From positions 62,001 to 126,000 of the forward strand of contig CAKQQT010000005.1 of the NCBI GenBank assembly GCA_934271235.1: a stretch of DNA of 64,000 nt. The letters run 5' to 3'. The DNA is from an uncultured Clostridia bacterium. GTDB lineage: Bacteria > Bacillota > Clostridia > Peptostreptococcales > Anaerovoracaceae. Below, one piece after another: positions 25,578-33,249 of the stretch (position 1 is its first letter; each line of letters begins with the position of its first letter). The notes beneath the pieces were generated by a model that worked only from the letters and a program-made list of their open reading frames with translations, was not told the origin of the DNA and did no database searches. The position numbers and the translations under genes were made by a program.

Positions 25578-26531
25578 ATGAAGAAAAAATTCGCAAAAAA
25601 TATCCCATATCTTTTGCTGCTGATCTTCGGCGTACTCCTGCTGGCGGAGGCGCTGTGGCTCTCGTCGTTTTTCGGCACGGCTCCGCAGAAAGACGCAGCA
25701 TTCCGCGGCTATCAGTCGGTCCGCGAGCAGTTCTTTCTGGAGCGCGGCGACGGGACTTATACCCTGGCGGAAGCCGTCTATCCCAAGGATTATCCCGGCA
25801 GCATGCCGCTGGTCGCCATGGGGCACGGATTTACGGGAACGCGCAACAGCGGCGGTGCCGAAGAACTGGCGGAGCGTTTGGCAGGCTGCGGTATCGCGAC
25901 CGTACGCATGGATTTTGATCCTTACACAAAGCCTGCAAAAGACAGCTCCCAGACACACGACTATACCCTCTCGTCCATGCAGGCGGATCTGCTGCGCGGG
26001 ATCGGCTATATGCGCGGGCATCACGCCGTTGATACGAGCCGGATCGGACTCTACGCGCGCAGCATGGGCGGGCGTGTGGCGATGACCATGGCCAATGAAA
26101 GCAGCGGCGGTTATGATTATCAGGCACTGGCGCTGGTCGCGCCGGCCGGAAATCGCACCGCCATGATCGACTATATGGGCGGGCAGGCAGCCTGGGACAA
26201 AATGAAAGAAACCGCTGTCCGCGATGGCTTCGTGCTCCGTCAGGGACTGAAGCTGACGCCGGAATGGTTCGCGGAATTCGAAGCTTACGATCCTTGCCGG
26301 CACGGAGACCGCTTCGGAGAAAAGCCGGTCCTCGTCATCCGCAACACCCTGGACTATGTCGTAACGCCAACGACCAGTCTGGAATGCGCGAAAGCATATA
26401 AAAACAGCCGGGTGATTACCGTAACGACCGATAATTACCACGGCTATGAAATGAGCTATGCGGATTCAGCTCTCAAAGAGCAGCTGATGGGCGCGATCAC
26501 CGATCACTTTGTGTCGGCGTTTGCGGAATAG
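25578..26531 (+). CDS. membrane-anchored alpha/beta hydrolase
   Basis: A 317-residue alpha/beta hydrolase with an N-terminal TM anchor or signal (residues 9-30) and an extracytoplasmic catalytic domain. VAMGHGFTGTRNSGG is the oxyanion/HG motif, YARSMGG holds the nucleophile (A-R-S-M-G), a late Asp lies in NTLDYVVTPTT, and His in NYHGYE completes the triad. An esterase or lipase-like activity is inferred. Its last 35 bp overlap the 3' end of the convergent Na/Pi transporter gene. Confidence 0.87.
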   Translation: MKKKFAKNIPYLLLLIFGVLLLAEALWLSSFFGTAPQKDAAFRGYQSVREQFFLERGDGTYTLAEAVYPKDYPGSMPLVAMGHGFTGTRNSGGAEELAERLAGCGIATVRMDFDPYTKPAKDSSQTHDYTLSSMQADLLRGIGYMRGHHAVDTSRIGLYARSMGGRVAMTMANESSGGYDYQALALVAPAGNRTAMIDYMGGQAAWDKMKETAVRDGFVLRQGLKLTPEWFAEFEAYDPCRHGDRFGEKPVLVIRNTLDYVVTPTTSLECAKAYKNSRVITVTTDNYHGYEMSYADSALKEQLMGAITDHFVSAFAE

Positions 26532-28320
26532 CATCTGCCGCGGCAGCTTCTTCTGCTGTCTGCGGAAGCGCATATTTGCTTTCGTAGATCCTTTCCCGTT
26601 CCTTAAAGTGATCTGTATCGTATTTTTTGACGGTTTTCAGATACTTGTGCATATCGAACTCGTTCTTCTGCGTTTCGATCGTGCAGACTGCCAGATTCGA
26701 GCAGTGGTCCGCGACACGTTCCAGGTTCGTGCTGAGATCCGAAAGCATGAAGCCCAGCTCGATGGTGCAGGTTCCCTTGCGCAGACGTTCGATGTGCCGA
26801 TCCTTGACTTCCGCGTTGAGCGTATCGATGACTTCTTCCAGCGGTTCTACGCTGCCTGCCAGTTCCATATCCAAATGGATAAAGGCGTCCGTCGCCATAT
26901 TAACGATCTCCCGTACCGCGTCCATATAGACACGGACTTCTTCCTGTGCCGCTTCGGAAAACTGTACATTCTTGCGGTCCATCTCTTCCGCGGTCTCGCT
27001 GATGTTCTTGGCGTGGTCGGAGATCCGTTCCAGATCCCCGATGCTATGCAAGATCAGATTGAGCAGACGGCTGTCGTTCTGGTTCAGATCTTCCCGTTCC
27101 AGTCTGACGATATAGGCGCCCAGCGCGTCCTCATAGCGGTCGATCTTGGACTCCAGCGCGGATACATATTCCGCGGCGCTGTCGGTATAGTTTCCGATCA
27201 TATCCATCGCTCGGAACACGCAGTCCCTTGAGAGATTTGCCATCTTGTCCGCCACCTTGCGGCACTGTCCCGCCGCGATGGACGGCGTTTCCAGAAAACG
27301 TTCGTCCAGAAGCTGCAGTGTTTCGTCCTGCGCTTTCTTTTCCGGCGCGTCTTTGACCAGAATGTTGGCCAGTTTTTCCAGATGCTTGCAGAACGGCAGC
27401 AGCAGGAGCGTCGCGGAAATGTTGAAAATGCTGTGGATGATCGCGATGTTCGCCGGATTGACCCGATTGCCCAAAAAGTCGAACTGCAGGATCGCGTTGC
27501 CGATATAGAACACGCTTAAAAAGATCACGGTGCCGATGATATTGAAGGACAGATGGACAGCCGCGACACGTTTCGCACCCTTATTTGCCCCGATGGAGGA
27601 CAGGATCGCCGTGATGCAGGTACCAATGTTCTGTCCCATGATGATCGGGATCGCCGCGCCGTAGGTTACAGAGCCGGTCATGCAGAGTGCCTGCAGGATA
27701 CCGACCGAGGCGGACGAGCTCTGAATGGCTGCCGTAAAAACAGCGCCTGCCAGCACGCCCAGCACCGGATTGGAAAACATGGTCAGGATATTGACGAACT
27801 CCGGCACATCTTTGAGCGGTTCTACCGCGCTGCTCATGATATCCATGCCGTACATCAAGACGGCAAAGCCGATCAGGATCAGACCGATGTTATGTTTCTT
27901 TTCATTTTTGGTGAACATCATGAAGCCGATGGCGATCGCTGCCAGGATCGGCGAAAAGGACATCGGTTTCAGCATCTGAATGAAAAAGCTGCTGCCGTCG
28001 ATCGACGCCAGGCTCAAAAGCCAAGCGGTCGCCGTTGTTCCGATGTTCGCTCCCATGATGACCGGGATCGCCTGACTCAGGCGCATGATCCCGGAATTTA
28101 CAAAACCGACCAGCATGACCGTTGTTGCCGAGGAACTCTGAATGACTGCCGTTACCGCACAGCCCAGAAGCACACCTCGCGGGACGCTGGAAGTCAAACT
28201 TCCCAATATCTTTTCCAACTTATTGCCCGATGTCCGCGTCAGACCGTCGCCCATAGTTTCCATACCGAACAGGAACAGACACAATCCTCCGAGCATCTGC
28301 AGCACGCCGAAAATATCCAT
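26497..28320 (-). CDS. Na/Pi cotransporter family protein with PhoU-like domain
   Basis: 607 residues. Two Na/Pi-cotransporter repeats (about 1-150 and 170-320) each carry the QSSSATT/QSSSASVG motif. The cytoplasmic C-terminal half (about 345-560) is a PhoU-type helical domain that may regulate uptake. Expected function: sodium-driven phosphate movement across the membrane. AAAGGAGAG precedes the start. The tail after 560 is low-complexity. Confidence 0.92.
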   Translation of the reverse strand: MDIFGVLQMLGGLCLFLFGMETMGDGLTRTSGNKLEKILGSLTSSVPRGVLLGCAVTAVIQSSSATTVMLVGFVNSGIMRLSQAIPVIMGANIGTTATAWLLSLASIDGSSFFIQMLKPMSFSPILAAIAIGFMMFTKNEKKHNIGLILIGFAVLMYGMDIMSSAVEPLKDVPEFVNILTMFSNPVLGVLAGAVFTAAIQSSSASVGILQALCMTGSVTYGAAIPIIMGQNIGTCITAILSSIGANKGAKRVAAVHLSFNIIGTVIFLSVFYIGNAILQFDFLGNRVNPANIAIIHSIFNISATLLLLPFCKHLEKLANILVKDAPEKKAQDETLQLLDERFLETPSIAAGQCRKVADKMANLSRDCVFRAMDMIGNYTDSAAEYVSALESKIDRYEDALGAYIVRLEREDLNQNDSRLLNLILHSIGDLERISDHAKNISETAEEMDRKNVQFSEAAQEEVRVYMDAVREIVNMATDAFIHLDMELAGSVEPLEEVIDTLNAEVKDRHIERLRKGTCTIELGFMLSDLSTNLERVADHCSNLAVCTIETQKNEFDMHKYLKTVKKYDTDHFKERERIYESKYALPQTAEEAAAADAIPQTPTQSDR

Positions 28321-28438
28321 AACACTCTCTCCTTTACATTCTTCTTTCTGATTCTTAACTCTTCTCGTACAGATTCTATTGTAAAGGCTGCTGAGGGAAA
28401 ATAAAAGTTAAATGTATGTAAAATCGTACTGCACGTCG

Positions 28439-29761
28439 CTAAGCTTCTGCCGGTCCTGCCGTTTTTTTGGATACGATCAGAGATTCCGCGCAGTGACCGC
28501 AGATGTTCTCTACCTTGATGTCCAGCTGATCGGTCTCCATGCAGAACGAAGCTCCGTCCTCCGGAATACTTCCGAGTTCACCCAGCACATAACCGCCGAA
28601 CGTATCGTATTCTTCGGCCGACAGATGGATGTCCAGCGCTTCCTCCACATCGTCGATCGCCGTGCCGCCCAGGATCCTCCAGCAGTTCTCCGCCAGCTTC
28701 GTGATCTCACAAGGCTTCTGCGGCTCGCCTTCTTCAAACAATTCCCCGATCAGCAGTTCCACCAGATCATGCATGGTCGCGATCCCGCTCATGCCGCCGT
28801 ACTCATCGATCGCCACGGCAAAATGTACGCCGCTGGCTTTCATCTGCCGGCACAGGACGTCGGCTTTCATATTTTCCGGTACAAAATACGCCTTGCGCAG
28901 ACAGTGCTCCAGTACACGCTCTTTGGTCAGCTCGTCATCGCGCCAGTCCATGCGGTAGAACGCCCGGATATCCAGGACCCCGATGATGTCGTCCGCATCT
29001 TTGCCGCAGACCGGCATGTAATTATGCCGGGAATCGCGCGCGGTCTCTTCCCAGACCTCCAACGCATCCTGCATATCCAGCATGACCACCTCTTTGCGGT
29101 GCGTGCAGAGCTCTTCGACAGAGATATCGTTGAAATCGAGCACATTCTGGATCATCTCGTTTTCCTCCGCGTCGATCACGCCCTTTTCACTGCCGACGGC
29201 CGCCATCATGCGGATCTCTTCCTCGGTCACGGTTTCATCCTCTTCCGGGCTGATCCCCAGCAGTTTCAGGATCCCGTTCGTAGAAGCCGTCAAAAGCCAT
29301 ACCAGCGGTTTGAACAGCCTTGACACCAGCGAAAGCGGTGCGGAGACGGACAGCGCGATCTGCTCGGTCTTATTCATCGCCACACGCTTCGGGATCAGCT
29401 CACCGAAAACAATGCTGAAATAGGCGATCACCAACGTGATCAAAAAAACGCAGACGGAATTCAGCACGCTCTGCGGGATCTGCACACCTGCCGCCAACAG
29501 CTTCTGCACGAGCGGCGCCGCGAAATTGTCCGCGGCATAAGCGCTTCCCAAAAATCCGGCCAGTGTGATCGCCACCTGGATCGTTGCCAGGAATCTCGCA
29601 GGCTGCGCGGTCAGCTCCACGAGCCGTTTGGCTTTCTTGTTTCCTTTTTTCGCGAGGCGCGCAAGCTTCGCGTCGTTCATCGAGATCACCGCGATCTCCG
29701 CGCTCGCGAATACGGCGTTCAACGCGATCAGTACCATTTGCAAAAGGATTGCTCCTGCCAT
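28439..29761 (-). CDS. HlyC/CorC (CNNM) family transporter with CBS pair
   Basis: 440 residues. N-terminal CNNM/DUF21 membrane domain with about four TM segments (VFASAEIAVISM; FSIVFGELIPKRVAMNK), then a cytoplasmic CBS pair (about 200-330), then a C-terminal CorC_HlyC domain (GGYVLGELGSIPEDG). Members move or regulate Mg2+ or other divalent cations. ATG at 29761 has GAGAGGAG upstream. The ncRNA terminator lies about 50 bp before it. Confidence 0.9.
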   Translation of the reverse strand: MAGAILLQMVLIALNAVFASAEIAVISMNDAKLARLAKKGNKKAKRLVELTAQPARFLATIQVAITLAGFLGSAYAADNFAAPLVQKLLAAGVQIPQSVLNSVCVFLITLVIAYFSIVFGELIPKRVAMNKTEQIALSVSAPLSLVSRLFKPLVWLLTASTNGILKLLGISPEEDETVTEEEIRMMAAVGSEKGVIDAEENEMIQNVLDFNDISVEELCTHRKEVVMLDMQDALEVWEETARDSRHNYMPVCGKDADDIIGVLDIRAFYRMDWRDDELTKERVLEHCLRKAYFVPENMKADVLCRQMKASGVHFAVAIDEYGGMSGIATMHDLVELLIGELFEEGEPQKPCEITKLAENCWRILGGTAIDDVEEALDIHLSAEEYDTFGGYVLGELGSIPEDGASFCMETDQLDIKVENICGHCAESLIVSKKTAGPAEA

Positions 29762-29809
29762 GTTCTTTCTCCTCTCAAGATCATAATGCTTTTTTGTGAT
29801 TTCAGAACA

Positions 29810-30030
29810 CAAAAAGGCATGGCCTGCTATAGACCATACCTATCCTGTCTTTTTCTGTTTATGATGCAACACAGACTATCCGCACAATCTGCTTTCCTCT
29901 TGGAATTGTGCTGTCTTCGGGGTTCCGTACTACAAGAAGGCCCGCCGTCGTCCATGTGTTTCACCATCCTTTTCCTTTGGTATTTCCCGCAGGTGGCTCT
30001 GCTGTACGCGAGAGTTTTCATGCGGGATTG
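29810..30030 (-). ncRNA. structured ncRNA (or riboswitch-like leader) with own promoter and terminator
   Basis: A minus-strand promoter TTGACT-N17-TAAAAT (30037-30065) would start RNA near 30030. The roughly 220-nt product has a 5' hairpin CCCGCA/TGCGGG, an internal stem GCACAAT/ATTGTGC, and a rho-independent terminator GGTATGGTC/GGCCATGCC with TTTTT (29811-29840). No plausible ORF. The terminator ends just before the CNNM/CBS transporter gene, so it may be a cis-acting leader. It did not match the M-box, yybP-ykoY, ydaO, fluoride, SAM or T-box cores that I know; 6S RNA or another housekeeping RNA is possible. Confidence 0.65.
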
Positions 30031-30036
30031 AAAGTT

Positions 30037-30065
30037 ATTTTAGCTTATTTTACTGTCGGAGTCAA
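30037..30065 (-). promoter_or_regulatory. promoter of the 29.8-30.0 kb ncRNA
   Basis: TTGACT, 17-bp spacer, TAAAAT on the minus strand, immediately before the structured region and after the ThrE gene pair. Confidence 0.75.
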
Positions 30066-30091
30066 GAAGATCTTCCGTTTCATACATTTTC

Positions 30092-30532
30092 TTAACAGCC
30101 GGATCTGCGATTTTTGATGTAGGTCCAGTACTTGCTGCCGATGGCAGTGATGATGAAGCCGAGCGCGATCGCCAGCGCGATGGTGATGGTATTGTTCGCG
30201 TTGGTCATCATGACTTCCTCATCCTTTTCGACAATGCCGAGCATGGTGTAATACAAGCCGCTTCCGGGGATCAGCGGTACAGCCGCCGTGGTCAGGAAGA
30301 TCGTCGCAGGCGCTCTGCCGACGCGCGCCATCACTTCCGCAAAGATGCCGACAAAGATCGAGGCGATCAGGTACGGAATAAAATAATCGTCAAAGCCCGG
30401 CTGTACCAGCAGGTATACGATCCAGGTCAGCGCGCCGCCGATACCGGCTGCCGCCAGCTGCTTTCCTTTCATATTAAAAAAAAGCGCAAAACCTAAGGAA
30501 CCGATAAAGGCCGAAAGAATCTGTCCGATCAT
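30092..30532 (-). CDS. threonine/serine exporter, small subunit (ThrE C-terminal domain, DUF3815)
   Basis: 146 residues, four to five TM helices (SLGFALFFNMKG; PYLIASIFVGIFAEVMAR; RAPATIFLTTAAVPLIPGSGLYYTMLG). The PLIPG motif marks the second half of ThrE-type exporters. The ATG overlaps the TGA of the large subunit gene (ATGA), showing coupled synthesis of a split transporter. Confidence 0.88.
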   Translation of the reverse strand: MIGQILSAFIGSLGFALFFNMKGKQLAAAGIGGALTWIVYLLVQPGFDDYFIPYLIASIFVGIFAEVMARVGRAPATIFLTTAAVPLIPGSGLYYTMLGIVEKDEEVMMTNANNTITIALAIALGFIITAIGSKYWTYIKNRRSGC

Positions 30533-31344
30533 AAGATACCGCCTCCCGTCACCAGAATGGACAGCGCGAAGCCGCACGCGATGACCGCTGCCAGCAGCAG
30601 CGAATTGACCAGCCTCAAAAGTCCGGTCGCCAGATCGCCGATCAGCATATCCCGCACCGCGTTGGTCATCGCGATGCCCGGGATCTGGATCATGATCGCG
30701 CCGATCATGATCTTGTCTGTATGTACGCCGATGCCCAGATGCACCAACGCCACGGACAGAAGGCCCGCGGCAAGCGCCGCGACAAAGTTGATTGCCAGCA
30801 GATTATTATCCCTGCGGCTCAGGATGTACAGCAGCCAGATGACCATGACGCCGACCAGCGCCGACGCGGCGCCGTCCAAAAGATTCCCTCCGAAAAAAAA
30901 CGCGAAACCGCCGGCGATCAAAATTGCCGCAAGATAGCGGATCCAAACGGAATAAATCTTTCGCTCCATCACCTGCGCGAAGTGCTCGGTCAGCTTTTGC
31001 AGATCCGGTTTTTCGGCACAGATATAGCGCGACAAAGCGTTCAGATAGTCCAATCTGTCAAAATTTACATCGCTGCGGACAATGCGGCGGATCTGCGTCA
31101 GGATCTCGCCGTCCGGTGCTTCCATCGTCACCTGGATGTTGGAAGTGATGACAAACGCGTTGATGCGGTCGCAGCCGTACGCTCTGCACATGCGCTCCAC
31201 ACTGTCCTCGACACGGCTGACCTCTGCTCCGGCTACCAGCATTTCCTCGGCAATATCCAAGATCGCCTGCAGCAGTTTGCTGTAATCGACAGCAGGACGC
31301 GCGGCAGCGGCCGCCTTGTTTTGCGTCAGTGTTCCCGTGTTCAT
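30529..31344 (-). CDS. threonine/serine exporter, large subunit (ThrE N-terminal domain, DUF1212)
   Basis: 271 residues. A cytoplasmic N-terminal domain contains AGAEVSRVEDSVERMCRAYG, the DUF1212 signature. Five TM helices follow, with IPGIAMTNAVRDMLIGDLATG near the end. Works with the next gene as a two-protein ThrE. Overlaps the acetyltransferase gene stop by 4 nt. Confidence 0.9.
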   Translation of the reverse strand: MNTGTLTQNKAAAAARPAVDYSKLLQAILDIAEEMLVAGAEVSRVEDSVERMCRAYGCDRINAFVITSNIQVTMEAPDGEILTQIRRIVRSDVNFDRLDYLNALSRYICAEKPDLQKLTEHFAQVMERKIYSVWIRYLAAILIAGGFAFFFGGNLLDGAASALVGVMVIWLLYILSRRDNNLLAINFVAALAAGLLSVALVHLGIGVHTDKIMIGAIMIQIPGIAMTNAVRDMLIGDLATGLLRLVNSLLLAAVIACGFALSILVTGGGIL

Positions 31345-31868
31345 AGCTTCTCCTGCTCTGCCTGCGCCGCTGTTTTTTCGGGTTTATCCAATTCCAGCTT
31401 CATGACCTCCGGATGGCAGCTGACCTGATACTGCGGACATTGCTTGCATTCAAAGAAATTCGGCGCGTCCTGCGGATCAATGGCCGTAAAGCCCAACGTA
31501 CGGAAAAATCCCGGTGCCCGAGCGACCAGATAGATCGCGTCGCCGCCTCTTTTCAGCACTTCCTGTTTCACCTTTTCCACCAGCATCTTGCCGAGCCCGG
31601 CTTTGCGCAGCGCCGGATCGACGGCGATCCCGTCGATGATGTAACGTCCCTCCCGCAGCGCCAGCACGCAGCCTGCAGCCAACGCGTCCTTTCCGTCGGT
31701 ATGGGCCTCCTTGACATGCGTCAGATCGTCCTGCACGGCTTGGCTGATCTTCCAGCATTTGATGATATCGGTGTCAACTTCCTCATCGCCGTCGAATTCC
31801 AGGCCGTTCTTTACGAAAAATTGTACCAGACGCTCATATTCGTCTGTCGTGCGCATGATAAATTTCAT
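31341..31868 (-). CDS. GNAT family N-acetyltransferase
   Basis: 175 residues. Acetyl-CoA binding motif A is IDGIAVDPALRKAGLGKMLVEKV (R-K-A-G-L-G), and motif B is ARAPGFFRTLGF. A C-terminal Cys-containing segment (ECKQCPQYQVSCHPEVM) is unusual and could bind metal. It resembles the ArgA-like acetyltransferases with a C..C tail. AAGGAG precedes the ATG at 31868. Confidence 0.86.
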   Translation of the reverse strand: MKFIMRTTDEYERLVQFFVKNGLEFDGDEEVDTDIIKCWKISQAVQDDLTHVKEAHTDGKDALAAGCVLALREGRYIIDGIAVDPALRKAGLGKMLVEKVKQEVLKRGGDAIYLVARAPGFFRTLGFTAIDPQDAPNFFECKQCPQYQVSCHPEVMKLELDKPEKTAAQAEQEKL

Positions 31869-31902
31869 CTGTTTTCTCCTTATCCTTGTATCCCTTTTTC
31901 TT

Positions 31903-33249
31903 TTACCGCGGTCCACTCGCCAGCAGACTGCGCAGCACCCCGCGGATCTGTCCGATCAGATACAGAGAACCCGCGAACAGGATCACGTCGTAATCCTCTT
32001 TGCGGCGCAGAGCCTCGCAGACGGCTTCTTCCGCGTCCGCGTCCGCCTCGCAGCGCGCGCCGAGCTTCTCTATGGCGGCTTTCAGATCCTCTTTTTTCAT
32101 TCTGCGCGGGTTCACCGGCTCCGTGGCGATAAAGTCACTTGTAATGTCTCGGAATGTCTCCAAGATCCGTGCGGTATCCTTGTCAGCCAGCATGCCGGTT
32201 ACCAGCAGGATCCTCTTCCGCGGACAAAAGTCTTTGACCGCATTGCGCAGGACATTGGCACCGTCCGGGTTATGCGCGCCGTCGATGATCACGACCGGCT
32301 TCGCGTTCGGTGCGGTCAGCACTTCGAATCTGCCGATCTGCTTGGCTTTTTGCATGCCGCTGTATAATTTATCCCGTTGTATCTGCACATCGCCGCGTTC
32401 TTCGAGCAGATTGATGGCCGAAAGCGCCGCGATCGCGTTTTCGATCTGATGCTCCCCGACCATGGAGATCCGGAGATCCTCAAACAGCACGCCTTGAAAG
32501 TCTGCATCAAAGCAGCTGCCGGAAAGTCCCTGCTCCTTGATCTTATACGGAATGTTCCGAGTTTCGAAGAACAGCGAACCGTGTTCGGCCGCGGTCCGTT
32601 CGATCACTTCCAAGGCTTCCGGCGCTTTCGCGCTGGTCACCACCGGGCAGCCGTCCTTAATGATGCCGGCTTTTTCCCAGGCGATCTGTGCCAGCGTATT
32701 GCCGAGCCGGTCGGTATGGTCGTAAGAGATCGAGGTGATGACCGAAATCAGCGGCGTTTTACAGACATTGGTCGAATCGCCGCGTCCGCCGAGGCCTACC
32801 TCCAGCACGACATAGTCTGCCCCTTTTTCGTAAAAATACAAAAAAGCGATCGCCGTGATGACCTCAAATTCCGTCGGAGACTGCTTGCCCGCATCGACCA
32901 TGACCTGCACCTTTTCCAACACGCGGTCGGTATATGTAGCCAGATCTTCGTCGCTGATATAGGCGCCGTCCAACTCGATCCGTTCGTTGAAAACTTCCAG
33001 GAACGGCGAAGTATACAGGCCGGTGCGGTAGCCGTTTTCCTGCAAAACAGAATACAGATAACGGCAGACAGAGCCCTTGCCGTTGGTCCCCGCTACATGG
33101 ATCACCTTGAGTTTGTCCTGCGGATCATCCAGCAGGTGCAATAGTTCCGTCATGCGTTCCAGTCCGAGGATACTGCCGAATTTTTCAAATGCATGAATTT
33201 TGCCGATGGCGCCTGCGGCGCCGTCGGCATATGGTTTGTTGTCTATCAT
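31903..33249 (-). CDS. folC: folylpolyglutamate synthase / dihydrofolate synthase
   Basis: 448 residues of the Mur-ligase fold. HVAGTNGKGSVCRYL is the P-loop and TSPFLEVFNERI the folate loop; the central domain has EVGLGGRGDSTNV, and the C-terminal domain has IIDGAHNPDGA. Adds glutamate to (dihydro)folates. Its ATG overlaps the valS stop as ATGA, so it is co-transcribed from the valS T-box unit. Confidence 0.94.
   Translation of the reverse strand: MIDNKPYADGAAGAIGKIHAFEKFGSILGLERMTELLHLLDDPQDKLKVIHVAGTNGKGSVCRYLYSVLQENGYRTGLYTSPFLEVFNERIELDGAYISDEDLATYTDRVLEKVQVMVDAGKQSPTEFEVITAIAFLYFYEKGADYVVLEVGLGGRGDSTNVCKTPLISVITSISYDHTDRLGNTLAQIAWEKAGIIKDGCPVVTSAKAPEALEVIERTAAEHGSLFFETRNIPYKIKEQGLSGSCFDADFQGVLFEDLRISMVGEHQIENAIAALSAINLLEERGDVQIQRDKLYSGMQKAKQIGRFEVLTAPNAKPVVIIDGAHNPDGANVLRNAVKDFCPRKRILLVTGMLADKDTARILETFRDITSDFIATEPVNPRRMKKEDLKAAIEKLGARCEADADAEEAVCEALRRKEDYDVILFAGSLYLIGQIRGVLRSLLASGPR

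Noticed and set aside
29815..30030. M-box, Mn (yybP-ykoY), c-di-AMP or fluoride riboswitch before the CBS transporter
   Set aside because: None of the conserved core sequences I know could be found; left as unidentified RNA.
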